From Lineus longissimus (taxonomy: Eukaryota; Nemertea; Pilidiophora; Heteronemertea; Lineidae): a DNA stretch of 64,000 nucleotides. Location of the stretch: contig NC_088314.1 in the NCBI RefSeq assembly GCF_910592395.1, forward strand, positions 4,218,001 to 4,282,000. Reading direction: 5' to 3'. Each line of letters opens with the position of its first letter. Positions within the stretch are counted from its first letter, which is position 1. The notes below the pieces were generated by a model. The model saw only the letters and a list, made by a program, of their open reading frames with translations, was not told where the DNA came from and ran no database searches. This document shows, in pieces, positions 40,501-55,500 of this stretch. Both the position numbers and the translations under genes were made by a program.

Positions 40501-43500
40501 ACGGACACTTGATTAGATGACACAGTGATACATAAATCACAGAATCATAAATTATTTCATCCCTCGCTTCAAGAGTAAGGTGTTATAACATAGACTAAAT
40601 AACTTAATTTTTGGCATCATGCATATTAGGTTGTAGATTTAGAACACGATGTGATGCTCAGGATAGTTCAAGGCACAGACAGCAGTTTAGTAACATGCAC
40701 AGTAGGTCTTTAGCAATAGATTACTAGTGCCGGTAGAAATAGCTAATACTTGTATTGCCATGTTATCGAGGTGTGGTAGTCATAGTTATTGCCTTATTTT
40801 GCTGCGTTGTGATTTTAGTTGAGATACACACAAAACACGTCATGTATAAAACATATGAAAGGATGACGGGCTTGATTGCTCTTCAAAACATCAGTATCTA
40901 TATCAACGACCATCCAGGTGCGGCATGACGTCATATGCACTAGAATCTACAACATTTGCATAAATGCATTAAGTAAAGAGTAAAGCTATACACGTCAAAC
41001 ATGCAAATACAATTCGTCAAAAATGAACCCGCATCTTTGAGGAAACATGCATCAACCATGTTAGCATACGTAATGATATACACATGTGCGCTCGTGAGTT
41101 CACCCAGAAACAAATGAAATCGACTTGGTACTTGATTATTGCGAATTAAATGGCAGGAGAGAGGACTCCACGAGATGCCGCGATATACATGTCTCATCAT
41201 ACGAAAGGTAAATTGTTTCCTTGCAAGAGGTCAAGCGGGCATGGTGAAGGGTCACAATGGGTTCGGCTCCCTGGTATGATCTTCGTTATCATGGTTATTG
41301 GCTGATGATTGTATGAGAAGATACCTGTGTAATAATTGTTGGCTGTTTGGAGGTCACGTAGTTGGGTATATCAGATTTAATATCAGCGTTTTTATGTCTG
41401 TAATGCTAGTTGTAGAAACTCTGGAATCCGCCGTCTGCCAGTAATCATTACATTAGTAGGTCAGTTTAATGTTACAAACAGTTCAAGCAACATCATCTGT
41501 AGGACCAACGGTTTATGAAGTCCGTACTGAAAACGGGGAAAAAATACCAAAATATCTTCCCATTGGCTGTCATCATTGGCTTTGTTGTCCTTAAAGGGTT
41601 AACCTGATGTGTTCGGTCAGAAACGACTATGCTAGCCTATGTATTATTCAAATGGCTGATCACCTGCTTCATGCATTATGAAACGAAGCGTCTATACTGT
41701 CTCAACATATTAGCCACTCGAGTTGGCAACCTTGTCATGAAGAGAAGACTAAGTAGGGAAAGGCAACTCTCAAAGCTAATCGATTACTGGTGTTGGGGAT
41801 TTTTTTCATCCCTGATGACAGGATTTCATCTCCTTCATTATGGCTCATGCTTTAGGTGAGCACTTCGTTATCTATCTTTCGTGTCGCTTAATTTTCTTTT
41901 GACCTCTCCTGGCTGGCTCTGGCCTCCTTGGTAATCACGAAAGCCCTATTGATAATTAGTTTTGTACATCACTTTGGAATCGTCTCGAAACCGACTTTCT
42001 AATTGCTTTGTGAAGCCCCAACGTTCAAAGTAACATTTGGTAGGGAATGCTTAACTTGATACCACGTGGTTTTAAGGCATACGACTAAAAAAAAATGAGA
42101 GACCGTCAAAAACAAACTCTGCATTAATTGAAGGGAGACCGCTCGTTTCAAAAGCTGTAGTTTATTAAATTTATTTTGTTTTTTTCTAACTTAAAAATAT
42201 GTTTTCGCCATATTTTCGCGATTTACAATTGCTCACGAAATCCGCGAAATAAGACCCCCACGAAAATTTATGTTCTGTGTATTCTTATTACATCTGCCAG
42301 CCAATCCTTGATTGATTCATGATCACTTACGAGGAAAAAAAATTCCTTCGGCTGACAATTCTTTCGTCTACTATCTCACTGCATCACCAAACAGAATCAT
42401 TTGCCCAATTTGTAAACTCATGTAACCCCACCACCAATACAGATCAAATACATTAAATCTCAAGGTCGTGTAATCTTCTCCCCAAGATGGATACCGGCGG
42501 AATGATCAGCAAACATACAAGCCTTATTACTTTGATACAATGACAGAAGGCTAATACGAAATCATCAGCCTAAGAAAACATGGAGGGTGTTTGTACTGAG
42601 ACGCCTCGTCCGTCAAAGAGATTATTAAAGTGTCTCTTAAAGCTGATATATCATCTTAACTCTTTGATTTATTTTCGAAATGGTTGGGACTCAGAATGTA
42701 ATGGATATTTAGCTTGTTCCAAGACCAAGAGTCAAACGCATGAGCGGGTTCACCGATTCAATTCTCGGTCGGACTTGTCGGACCATTTTTCCCAAGAAAG
42801 AATACGTAAAACTGTACCTGATGAGGTAGGTTTCTTTAAAAGGGATGTGACCTTGCCGGTGCTCTGCTCTCATCTCAACAAATCAATTGCCTCTTAGAAC
42901 TAAGTTACTAGTACATGTATGTTACTAACGTGCACTGCCTTCCAAAAAAATCTCGCATGTTTTTCCAAAAAAGCATTATTCACTAGCTTAAAGTTATTTT
43001 AACAATAAACAATGTTATTTGGTGAAACAAAAAGTTTAGATAATCATGTTATAGATGTTTTCATTTTGTGTCTTCAATGACGAAGGCCTATTTTTATCGA
43101 AAACACCCCTCTCTTTAACCTAAGTCCAATGTTTTAACAGAGAGCATTCTAACATGACACACCACTTGTCCTTAATAAGAGTTTGGTCATATGAAAGCTT
43201 AATTTATCAAATGTTTATGCCTCACTAGCAGTGCCTTTGTTCCTCTGATAGAACTGTGCAGTGGTGCTAATAAAATCAACAGGAACAAGAGGCAGACGAG
43301 ATATGGATCTGTCCCACGTGACCTCGAGATCCACTCCTGTAACATATCAGAGATGACGGCTCCTTTTCACCAGATGATGAATGGACTTCTGGGTGTAAGA
43401 TTTACCTAACGCTGAGACTGACAGGGGGTATCTGATGAATGTTGCAAGAGATAGTGCTCTGGGTGTATCTTCCCTGGGGATGGCCTAGTATACGGGATAT

Positions 43501-46500
43501 GTGATATAAGCAATACCGCCTGGTTACAAACAATGTTTGCCACATAATCTTTTCCTAAAGAACACATATGAAAAAAACCCGGGACACTGTTTCACTACGT
43601 CAATACCTAGGATTGAACCAAGGTCACGTAATGGGAGGTGACGTGACTATAAACTCGTTGAAAAGTCTTCCTTGAAAATTTGACAGGATAATAGGCCTTC
43701 CGTGATCAAACCCTTGCTTCTAGGTCGTCAATACTACAGTATTCTTCAAGCCCTCAGAGCGATTTCAAGGTTCATCTAGATTTGCATAAACCCATTTCTA
43801 GTGATTATGGAGTGTCATCTTGCTCGCATACAAGCTTCGTGATGACCTTCGCATCGCCGTTGGGCTTCCTCAGACACCGCAGTCGGGTGATCCGTATATA
43901 TTTACCTCAATTTAATTCACAATATTCGTCCGTGATTGTTCTGTATTGTCCAAGAAGACTCTGAAATACCTGTGATTTATCTCTAATCTTCTAAGAGTTT
44001 ATGCAAAATCGTCAATTGCCTCTTAGAACTAAGTTACTAGTATGCACTGCTTTCCAAAAAAAATTCGCATGTTTTTCCAAAAAAAGCATTATTCACCAGC
44101 TTAAAGTAATCTTAACAATAAACAATGTTATTTGGTAAAACAAAAAGTTTAGATAATCATGTTATAGATGTTTTCACTTTGTGTTTTCAATGACGAAGGC
44201 CTATTTTTATCGAAAACACCCCTCTCTTTAACCTAAGTCCCATGTTTTAACAGAGAGCATTCTAACATGACACACCACTTGTCCTTAATAAGAGTTTGGT
44301 CATATGAAAGCTTAATTTATCAAATGTTTATGCCTCACTAGCAGTGCCTTTGTTCCTCTGATAGAACTGTGCAGTGGTGCTAATAAAATCCTAGATGGTT
44401 TCCTGGGGTAGGAAGATCACGGATAAATCACTCAGTCTGGTACTTCAGACTTTTCACAGTTCACACGTTTGGTACTGTCCCTTAAGTCGAGCAACGCTGA
44501 GAGAAGTTAATCCGTTAATGGTAACAGGGACGTTTTTGCTCGAAATGAGGTGGAAGCGCTTATCATTTGTAATTAGGCTTCACGAAAAGCAACCTTATGG
44601 AATTACTTGAAAGTTTCCTCGCTATACACATGTGGAGTGTCAAGTAAATCCAACCCATCCAATGTATTTAGTGGTTAATCCTTAGATGGCTATATACGTC
44701 CAAATGATGGATAGAGCAGGGACGGTTGACTGGGGATCTGCTCTGGACGGCCGATCACCGCTGATAGAGCCACCATTTATGTAACTGCCAAGGGGAAATG
44801 TACACTGTCAAATCGCCTGGCTACTTCTGTGATACAAGTGTGATTTATATGATATGTGTCTGGTTTAAGCTAATAGGCGTACTGTTGAGCTTTATAGAGA
44901 ATGGTTTGCGAAGTGATACGGCTAGATGTGTTGGCCTCCACGTTATGTAAGAGGCAGACCGAAATAACATTGCAGAACAGGGTCTGCTTGTTCATTGGTA
45001 AGTTTTGTCGCATACGCAGGCGTTATCTCCCATTAGGCCCATTACACTGATAATGCCAGGTTAAGACAGCGACAGCGTCAGTGACAAACTTGTTTTGAAC
45101 AACCAGGCCCTGAAATCGGCAACAGCCACATTTTTCTGCAAATACCTTCCAAAAAAATCTCACATGTCTTTCCAAAGAAAGCATTATTCACTAGCGTAAA
45201 GTTATTTTAACAATAAACAATGTTATTTGGCGAAACAAAAAGTTTAGATAATCATGTTATAGATGTTTTCACTTTGTGTTTTCAATGACGAAGTCCTATT
45301 TTTATCGAAATACCGCAACATGACACATGGGCATTCAGGACTTGCGTGTCTCGTTATAGGAGTGTGGGCCTAACGATTCAATAACTGTAAAGTGCCTTCG
45401 TTCGAAGATCATCGAAACGATTTTACCTCCACTCTGCGTGTCTTTAGCCCAGTCCCGTAGCCTCACTGGAATTGATTCTTTGCTCATTTCTGCGTTAAGC
45501 GAACGAAACGCCATCTCTGCTACCATGGTAACACACTCCCTTACTTGATCGACGAGGCAACAGGCTAAATCACTCGGAGTCGGGATTTTCAAAGTTATAA
45601 ATTATAACTCAGTATTCAAAGACACCGATCATTAAATCTAAATCCGGATCATGGGTGGAAGTTAAGCGGAAGTATCGTAACATTTGCCAACTGCACCAGT
45701 GGGCGGGTACTTGGACCACTGGAACCAAGCAGTGACAACGGCAGCCGGAAAATGCTCCAGTTGAATCATACCTTGGCATCTCTTTTGCAAATATGCCCAC
45801 TCTTTCATAAAATTTGCTGATGTTTGTCCACGTCGTATATACAGTGAAGTAGTCATCATTCATGATAGATGATGTTTATCGCGAATATAGGTACGCTCTA
45901 GCCTCTATTAGCCATGAGTGTTTTGCTTTCCCCTTCAGGATAGCTTTCGTGTTTCTATCGTCTACCGACAATCAAGTGAGGAGGTAATGCATTATGTTGC
46001 ACGTTGTTGATACGTACTGAACTTGTACAGGATATTGAGGTGTCACACATCATCATTTAGTATGATTGTCAGTTATTGCGGTGGTTCTACGAACCCAATG
46101 TTGTAGCATGGTAATAATTGGTATTCTTGTATTGTCGGTTTGCACAGGTTATTTGGTGCAAATGTTTCACCATGTTTCACCTTGTCGAGAACGCCCCACG
46201 ATTGTAACTGACTGGAGATTTCATGGTGTCGTACATGATTTTGAGTGGTGATGCTATGTTATCGGGAAGACAATGGACGGATATGCACAATTTCCACCAG
46301 CAGAATTAGATTTCAAAAGCCAGAAAAACCCTTCTTTATCAGTGCTGCCTTCTGAAACAAATTCCACTCGCGTAAATGATCACTGCCATACGTGTACTCA
46401 TTATATACAATTGCTGTACTGCGTACTTCTTTTAACAAGAAGATTGCTTGATGATTTTGATATTTTTGTTTTCCTTTTACATTACTGTGATCAGTGATCG

Positions 46501-49500
46501 AGTTGCTTCAGTCCATAATCTGAACAACAGCAATTTGCATATATCACGCTCTTCTTTTAAATGCCAGAATGAAAAATGAGTCATCTTATGCACACTTTCA
46601 GTACTCGTTGTTAATGCTGTCCTTAATTCTATTGTCTATTGTCTTGTACAGCAATGCCTGTATCTTGGAACGCCTTCATCTTGAACATGTTGACCTTGAT
46701 GACAATTCTGCTATTGACTATCTGTAAAAGAATAAAATTGAAATTGCGTATGATCTGAAATTTGATATTCGTTTGCAGATATTATATTTCTTGTTCAAGG
46801 CAAAGTGACATTATTCTTCGTAATGGTATGATTTACCCTTTCTATGATATCATTTTGATAATAAAGCCTTAAAACAAAATTACTGAATAGTCTTATTTAA
46901 AGTATTCACATTGAGTATCATCCGTTTAAATCACCTCTGACACACCTTTCCTTTTTATTCTAGCGCCCACCGTTGGAGAGAACGACGTCGCTTTCTCACT
47001 ATGAAGAGTTCAAAGCAGTGGAAGCACGCCGCCAGACTAAGTCAAACCTACACCGCCAGGGGTCTCTGCCGTCATCTCTGGATGATGAGGACCAGTACGT
47101 GGTTGACAACCTATCGTTGGAACAGCTGCGGTTGTCTAGAGAACGCTCATTGGATGGTAGGTATACCAAGCCCGATAATGCAAAACGTATCGGTTTGAAG
47201 TAGATTTAATGTTCTTAATATTTAATTTGGGACCATTCCTTAATCACTTATTCTCAACTCTTCCGAACTTTTTTTTTCATCAAGGTCCTATTTTAAGGTA
47301 TGTCTTGAGATCATTACGATATCAGTTAATCATTTGACGATATTATACGGTGCCACGAATGCCAAGAGTGTAGTTTGAATATTCATAATCATTCGCAATA
47401 AAAGGCTAAATGATCACCAAAAAATAGCTCCCATCATAACACGCCGCCATCAGAAGTTACTCCGCGCCGGCGCCGATAGCGGCTTTTCTCCTTGCTATTG
47501 CATAGTCGCTTATACTACTCACTTGTTCACTTTATTTATGGACGGAAACAAATTGCTCTTGATTATCTAGATTAGCAGGCGCGCCTGTGAATGAAAATAA
47601 GCTGCAAAACGGGTCTGTAACTGTTTAGTGCAGTGACAATTAGAAATTCTCATTCAAAAGGCAACTGCGGGATATAATATGCGAAGCCCCGTTATACAGA
47701 TGGCTAATACGCACGACACTTAGCAGTAAAAACTCGTTTTTGATATTGAGCTGTTCGCATGTATTAGTAGTCTATTCTGGTTGTTCTACGCACATTTTAG
47801 CAACAAACGCAATTAGCGTAGACGATGGCCATCATCAAATTCCCAACTGAAAGATATATGTTATATTTGGTGGTTCTGAACTGCAATTTTCACTTACCAG
47901 CATCATGAGCTACTGAGCGGTATCTGTCACTGCTATCATTCTGCATTGCTTTCATTGTATGAAGAGGATATATAGGGCAGCACATCAACGTATGCTTTAA
48001 ACGAACATGACTTACGTGCTTTGCGTGAAAGATCTTTAGATTTCCATTAATATTCTGAAGGAAATGTGCAAGTTTTACATGTAAGTAAAAACACGTGAAT
48101 TATTACGGGACTTCCAAAGTTAGGATTTCCATACCGTCGGTGTTGTATCATGCATCTCAAGGCAATTAAGAAAGCAAACATCCTGTTCATCAAGGCATGA
48201 TTACATGTAATCCTACCTTGTCTTGATTCCACCTTTGTCGAGCAATTGCCAGCGGATTTTGTCATCTCATCCGAAATGTAGAATAGAAACAGACAAGTTA
48301 TCTCTGCTTCAACATAAACCGACTCCTTTATCGAAATCAATAAGAGGTATCATCTTCTAATGCGTCCGATCCTACTTAATTATGCGCTAAATGTAACAAT
48401 ATCGGATTCTTGATGTTACGACGTTTACAGCACATGTAACAAGTGGCTATGTCTCCTTGTGGATGGAATAACTTTGAGGGAAAATATCAGAAGAAGAAGT
48501 CCTATACGATTTCCGTTATCAAATGCATCTTTGTGAGGACGTTTTGTTGCCGTTTTCAACTAGTTTTCTGCATTTTCATTGTCGTTTGTCTATAAAAGGA
48601 TAAAATCACACATATTCATGCAGTTTGATACTTTCCGTATCACAATATGATCCTTCCGAAAGGTATGGTAGAAGGACTTGTTAATGTCCGGTTGGATTCA
48701 CCTTCCCTGTGACATATATATCATCGTTTGCTACGCCTCTAACGTGCTCTCACTGAGTCTTTCACCTTTTCAGATCCGTTTACACTCAGTCTGTAATAAT
48801 GTCATCTTAAGGCAGTTTTGTGTAATGTGGATTAAAGGGTGGATAATAGTAGTCTAGATATTGGAGCCGTTTTCGGAACAAATTAATCCGATAAGATAAT
48901 TGTTCAATTATTTAAAGCGTTTTCTATCTTTCAGATTCTGAATCAACTCGTTCATCGACAAATGAAGAGCGGATGAGCGTGAATGGGGATAGCAATGGCA
49001 GAAGAAGCCGACGGGACAACATGGAAGCGCAGGAGCGAGAGAAACGGTCAAAGTCCTTTGGAGGTGAGCGTGAAGCAGACTCGGCAAGAGAGAAACAGCA
49101 TCGGCCAAAGTCGTTGAGTTTGACACGACAACATAGTTCTGAGGAACTTAGCCCAGAGCAGCCGCCACCATTACCAAAACCACGCGGGTCTCGAAGTCCC
49201 GATAAATCTCGCCAGAGATCACGTGACCCTAGATTGCAGGAAGATCGCCGCGCGAGAGAAGAGCAGGAATGGCGGACGACACGGGTAGAAAGGGAGGGAG
49301 GGAATGGTGATAGGCAGTGGCAGAACGATAGACAGAATGCTGAGAACGATAGACGGAGGGAACAACGGGGTGGAGATGACAGACATGGGGATCGAAGGGA
49401 CCAGAGAGACTATCGGGAAAATACGGGTATTGGTCCGAGGCAGGGGGACTCTAAGGATTCACATGATGGAAGGGGTGATGTCAGGAAGCGGGATAGTCAG

Positions 49501-52500
49501 GGCAGGGACTATGTTAGCACAAAGGATACTAAAAACAATATGAATAACAATTCTAGAGATGTAAAAGTTGTATTGCCACCAAACGATGAAAGGGACCCCT
49601 ATGATGATGAGGAAGAAGGGTTAAAGCTGACACCAAGACCTTCACCAGTTTCGCCAAAGTCGGATGACTATAGTGGGTCAACTATGCAGGATTTCAGTGC
49701 AGGATTCAAGCCAGTGTCTTCAATAGACATAAACCAGCGTGAAAGACAATACCTAGGCATGGATTCAGATACTGCTGATTCAAATAGTTTAAACGTGGCC
49801 GCATTTGCCGCAAGTATATCAATGAACACGGCGCAGTTGACAAATCTTAGTGTTTCACCAACAGAATTTCTGTTGTACCCCGGTGAGCAAGAGCACCATA
49901 TTTCGGCTATCACGCCTTCCCCTGAGGACAGTCTAGGATCTCAAGACAGCCTAGAGGAGATATCGCCGTACTATGACGATTTAGAGGACTTGGAGTTGGC
50001 AGACCCAGCTGATAAGAATGTTGACTATCAGGGTACCCGGCGAGGGAAGGCGATGTGCAAACCACCGGCGACGGACTGGTCGCCAGTCATTGACCTTTCC
50101 CCCATACAAGATGTCTCCCCATCTATCGAGGAAGCAGAACAGGAGGACATGTTAGTAGCTCAGATCGAAGAGCAAGAGCTTCAAGACCAACTTGAGAGTG
50201 AACTTCAACCACTCTCTACTTTAAAACGCTACCAAAACTTTGAGGATATCTCCCAATTACAGGAGAGGATAAAAGAGTATGAAGAAGTCGAACACTTGGA
50301 TTTAGCACAAATTGAGTCACTGACAGCAAGAGTTGAGAAGGAGAGCAAGATATATGAAGAAGAGGAGAGGTTGAGAATGACCTTAAACTTGAATGGTGGA
50401 AAGACTCAGAAGGAAAGACAACAGGAAGAACAAGCTAAGCAACAACTGGAGCAGCTACAGCTGCAGGTTCGTCATCTAACTGAACAACAAATTATGCAAA
50501 CAAAGGTGCTTGAAAGGGGATCAGAAGAGAAGAAGGAAGAGGAAACGACGAAACTGAAGAGAGAAAAGGATGGGGGAAAGAAGGAGTCTGTTGTTGAAAA
50601 GAAGGAATCTGGTTCTGGCAGGAAATGTGGTATAGAAAACGAGGAACTGGGTGCAGATAAGAAGGGAGTTTGCAAAGAAAAGAGGCCAGGTGTAGAAAAG
50701 AAGGAATCAACTACAGAAGGGAAGGAATCTGGTACAGATAAAGACAACAAAGATCAAGAACTAACGAAATATAAGGAAGATTTATCTGAGCCAGAGAAAA
50801 CTAAGAAAATTCATCGGACCCTACCCCAACCTCCCCCACCAGCTATGTTAAGTAGTGCTATATCCACCGCAAAGAATACTAGCACTGCCTTTTTCAAACA
50901 GTTCAGTAGTTATTTGAGCAGCAAACCGAAAGAAGAAACGAAAGTTGAAAAGGATAAAGTGGAGGAAAAGGAAAAAGAAACAAAAGAGCAAGGAAAGGAG
51001 AACCTAGAAGAAAAGGAGAAGGCGGAAAATGAGGAGAAAACGATTGAGGACCAGGTGACGCCGGATGCCAAGGACCCAAGGGAACGAAAGCAAAATCCAG
51101 AGACGAAGCCAAAGCCGGTGCCTGCTCCGAGAGACAGGGGCCAACCGGTGATTCAGATCACCGATACTGCCTCGGAGGATGGTGCTAAGAAATCGGATGC
51201 AGTCAAACCAAAGGAGCCAAAAACGAAACCGTCGCCGTTACACTTGGTGCATATGGACATGCAGGAGGACAATGCTTCACCTCACTACAGGGTAAGTAGA
51301 TACTTAGGCCTGTTTTATTAAAATGCAACCTTGGCATCTCTTACTGTACAGATTTAAAAAAAGACATTTGAGAGCGATGAACTGACGAGTTCTGATATTC
51401 AATCAATTACCAAATACTCACCAGTTTTGGCTTCGAAAACTTGGAACGATTCTTTATCGCAACTTCAACTTCGGGACTCGTTCGTCTCCACGTGTAACTT
51501 CAATCACTATTTTTTCTATCCAAACATTCCGAACTACCAAACTCCAGTTTTAAACGCTATCCGTATTTCAATGTCGAACATAAGTTCACTTTAAGTTCAA
51601 ATTCACACTTTTTTACAAAACTCGAAAGTCCAAAGTTCACGCGAAGGCCGAAATGGAATCGACCGCAATATTAGACCCTTGCGGAGGGTTCTCTCTAATA
51701 GAGGGCTTTGGTTTAATTTTGAGCCTTTTGGCTACAACATTTTATACAATACGAACACTATAACAATTGGCCATAACTACACAAGACCAAGCAACATGAA
51801 ACATCTTTTTGTTTGGTGCTATTTTGATACTTTAAAATTATATAAGATCCGGAAACTAGGACACCTTGGCCCAGAATTTAACAACTTCTAGGAATTACAA
51901 CGGACTCCCTCCCGCAAATATATCAGCCAAATGTAACGTTCTTTTCCCAAAATAAATCCCCAGCTAATCCAGACCACACAAATAATTTACAGACTTAGCT
52001 GTGCTATAACGTTGAATGTACAAGGGATGTCAACAACCCAAGTATCCCCGTGATTTACACTATCTATTATCACGGAAGTACTAAACAAATAACATTGTGG
52101 AATCTGAATCAACTGCAAAGTACTCTGGTATCTGACCCACAATTACATTCTATGCCGAGGAGAAACAAGTACGGGTCTATAGAAGGCCATTGTCTAAGCT
52201 GATAGACAGCAGTGAAGTACAACCTAACCAAGAATCAAGAATAAATTGCCCCAAACAAGCACGCCCACACAATGTAGGCAAGAGCTGACCTAAATTCCAA
52301 ATCCAGGAAGCCAGGAAGTAGACGTCTCGCGCACACGTGACCAACTGGGAACAAGGTCGAGGTCACCAAAGTGACGGAACTAACCGAACATCAACGAAGT
52401 GTAAAAACACAAAACTCTCACATATACACTACTATACATCATGTACATACATGCACTCCGTCCAACTAACCTATAACATTGAACAACAAGTTCACGATAT

Positions 52501-55500
52501 ACAAAGAACTGGGCCTAAGTGTGGTGGAACCAGCTTAAACGCCAAGTCACGACACGCAAATCTATTCAAGATGGCGGCCGCAAAGGCGGGAAAATACTTC
52601 GTCAACAACACACCTGAGAAATGATAAACAAAGTCAAACAAACAACCTAAACATGCCTAGGCCTATGCCAACAAACCTTGGAGCGCTCCAAAGAATCTTG
52701 ATAAGTCTATCCAAATCAAACTACCAACATTACGACGGGAAAGTTGAACGAAAGCAGATAAAACTCGGGTACAAACAAAAAACCAACCACCACACACAAG
52801 TCAGCAAGAATACGAATGGCCCCGAAACAAGGTCACACGACACGATTACGACTTCTTCTCGTTATTCATCTCGCAATCGCGAGACCTAAGATAATTCGTC
52901 TGCTATACTCTAATTTTGCTTGAACAAGCGAAGGCAAAGGCCCTCGGCTGTATATGATTATTTCACACAAAAAACGTTCAGGTTGAAAAAAGACCTTTAC
53001 GATCACATATCATATGCCTTCAGTAATTGTCAGAAAAAAACTTTGATATTGTTATCATTAGCGTTAGGATGACATGACCTCTTTAGAAACTGTCTAGTCC
53101 TTGAAGATCTATTGCTACTAGTAGGACTTCGCTTGGCTCTCCGATCTGGTAATATTTGGTAAATTACATAATGATGGAAAAGAAGGAAATATCGCCTATC
53201 AGAATATCTCAGCTCGGTCTTCGTAAATATTCAATACTTCTTGATAACATGACAACAGATGGAGTTACAAGAGGCTGGATCGTTGCTGGTTGTATAATTT
53301 CACTTTGCTGTTGCAAATGTCTGGATGGTTAAATTACCTTGTTTACCTGATAACGTAATGCTATATAATAACCTATTAGCTTCTTCAAACCAGCACCAAA
53401 TGTTTCGACGCTACATTCAATGCTAACATGCTTAGTGGTTTGGGTGCATAATCCCTGGAATCCAGGGACCGTCAGACATGCTCACACGCAATCTTTACCA
53501 GCGTTAGCTCATTGTTACAATCAATTTGGCTAATTGATGTAAAAGATGGATGGATATTTCATGAAAGGAATCATTTTCGATGTTCTGGCATGCTTAGACA
53601 GGATCCTTGCTGAATAAACAAATGCATTAGTTCCATTTGCTAATAAGATTTTCTCCCGCTATCGATTTTGAGTTAAGACGATTTCTCGAATTGAAATAAC
53701 AGCAATTTGCAAAGGTTAAAGTTTGCCATAAGAGACCATCAATTTAACTCGATACTGATACCGACTCTTAGACATTGAAGAGAGATTCAGCATGAAATAG
53801 TACGAAGACATGCAAATGTTTTTGTTTTTTTTCATGTGGTGTCCCGAGTGGACGTTTCGGTCAATAACCTAGGAGTTGATGTTAAGGGATGCTCATCCTG
53901 AAAACAGAGTTGCTGATTTCAACAAGACGAATTGTTAACGATAATGGATTTTTACCGATGTGTACTAGACATTGCATTGTAACAACACACTAAATAGAAA
54001 AAAGTGTTTTTTGGTTAAACATTTAGCAGATATGAATTATCGTGTTTTTGAGTACGCGTTGTGTCCAATAAATGTCAACTTCACATCAAAAAGGCGCTGA
54101 AGAAAAATGAGAAAATAATAATTAAGTGCAGTTCAAGACCGCGGAAAATTCAATTAAGGACCTCCACCGCATAACATGAATTTCTATCATTATTCGCCGG
54201 AGCTGCCACTATTTCAAATTGTATGTCAGATGATGAAGTGAGTTTCGAAGCTATCTACATATTATGGTAATTCAGATTGGCAGTAAGGAGAAAATCAAAG
54301 ACTTGTATCTGGGATATGTAAATTTTGGGCATGATTTCACTTGATAATCCAAGAGGAACGGTAGGATAAACGGCAAGTGTTTCGTTCGAAATATTGATAA
54401 GCGAGCCAGACTTTCTGTCTTAGATCTACACTATCGCCTCTGAGAGAGAGAAGAAAGATCATTCTGTCGATAGTTCCGAAGGCGCCTTACCCGCAGTGTC
54501 GCTAACTCATTTTTGGTTATCGCAAGATGTTTGCGCCACTCTCATTGGCTGTCCTCATTGTCAACTTAAATGCGATTTCAGGCCAGGGAACATCACGCTT
54601 GCAAAGTGGTACACTCTGTAGACTGCTCAGCCACTTACTTAGTAATCACAATCCCCATGTCCGGGATCTGAAATTACCCTATTCGCATACCAATGGTTTC
54701 TTATAAGAGCCCCATGATACCGACGACCAATCAGCTGGAATTGCTTCGTACCATGATGTATACGTGCTACTTTATCGATTCAAGTGAATCACTTGTTGCG
54801 TCAGGAGCAGTCATACCACCGACTGCCAACAAGTGTTAGTCATTGTAGAGTTTGGAAATATGATAACGCCTTCGCCAGTTTTGGGCATTTTTTATAACAA
54901 AGGATGACACCACGAGGTGGCTGGCTATCGGTCCTCCATTTCCATGTTATTAATACTTAAAGATTTTTTAACAAACCACTTTGCCATGTTTACTATGGTA
55001 GTCACTGCCTACGAAATGTTTTTCAAATAATGAGGCATCTATTTGTAATTTTCACACAATAAAAACATAAATGTGTGAAGGTATGTTCCAATGGTTAATT
55101 CATTACGTGCTGCACTCGTCAAATGGTAATCTACTTGTTTCGGGTATCAATGACGATATGAGTATGAGTAATGCTATCAATTAATAGACTTCATCAAGTA
55201 TTGTCCCAACAGATAGTTATTTGAGAATCACCACGGGTGTTGTGTTAGTCATACTACAGAGTTCTATGAAAAATGAGATAGGTATGAATGAAACATTGTG
55301 GGACTTGGCGAATGCCGCAGATACATTTCGAAGCCAATCATGCAATTTCACATTGTGTATCAGTTATAGTAATGGCTGCTACTGTATCACTTACCATTCA
55401 GAAGTCCTTTTATGAATGGTAACTGTGTAAGCATACGGTTGGTTGGAATCTCCTATCGATATGACTGTTGCGGCGCCGACCAAGCGTCTGAAGTGCCTAC

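Larger units (their letters stand above)
38855..46963 (+). other. PCLO: Intron 3 of the scaffold gene (8.1 kb)
   Basis: Non-coding as far as can be seen. It contains a T-rich stretch at 39.0-39.4 kb, a possible retroelement relic near 39.6-40.1 kb and three direct copies of a dispersed element at 42.9, 44.0 and 45.1 kb. Confidence 0.6.

Noticed and set aside
45335-45863. Pair of minus-strand frames with protein-like composition
   Set aside because: They are in different frames with stops between, show no known motif, and lie beside the partial dispersed-element copy.
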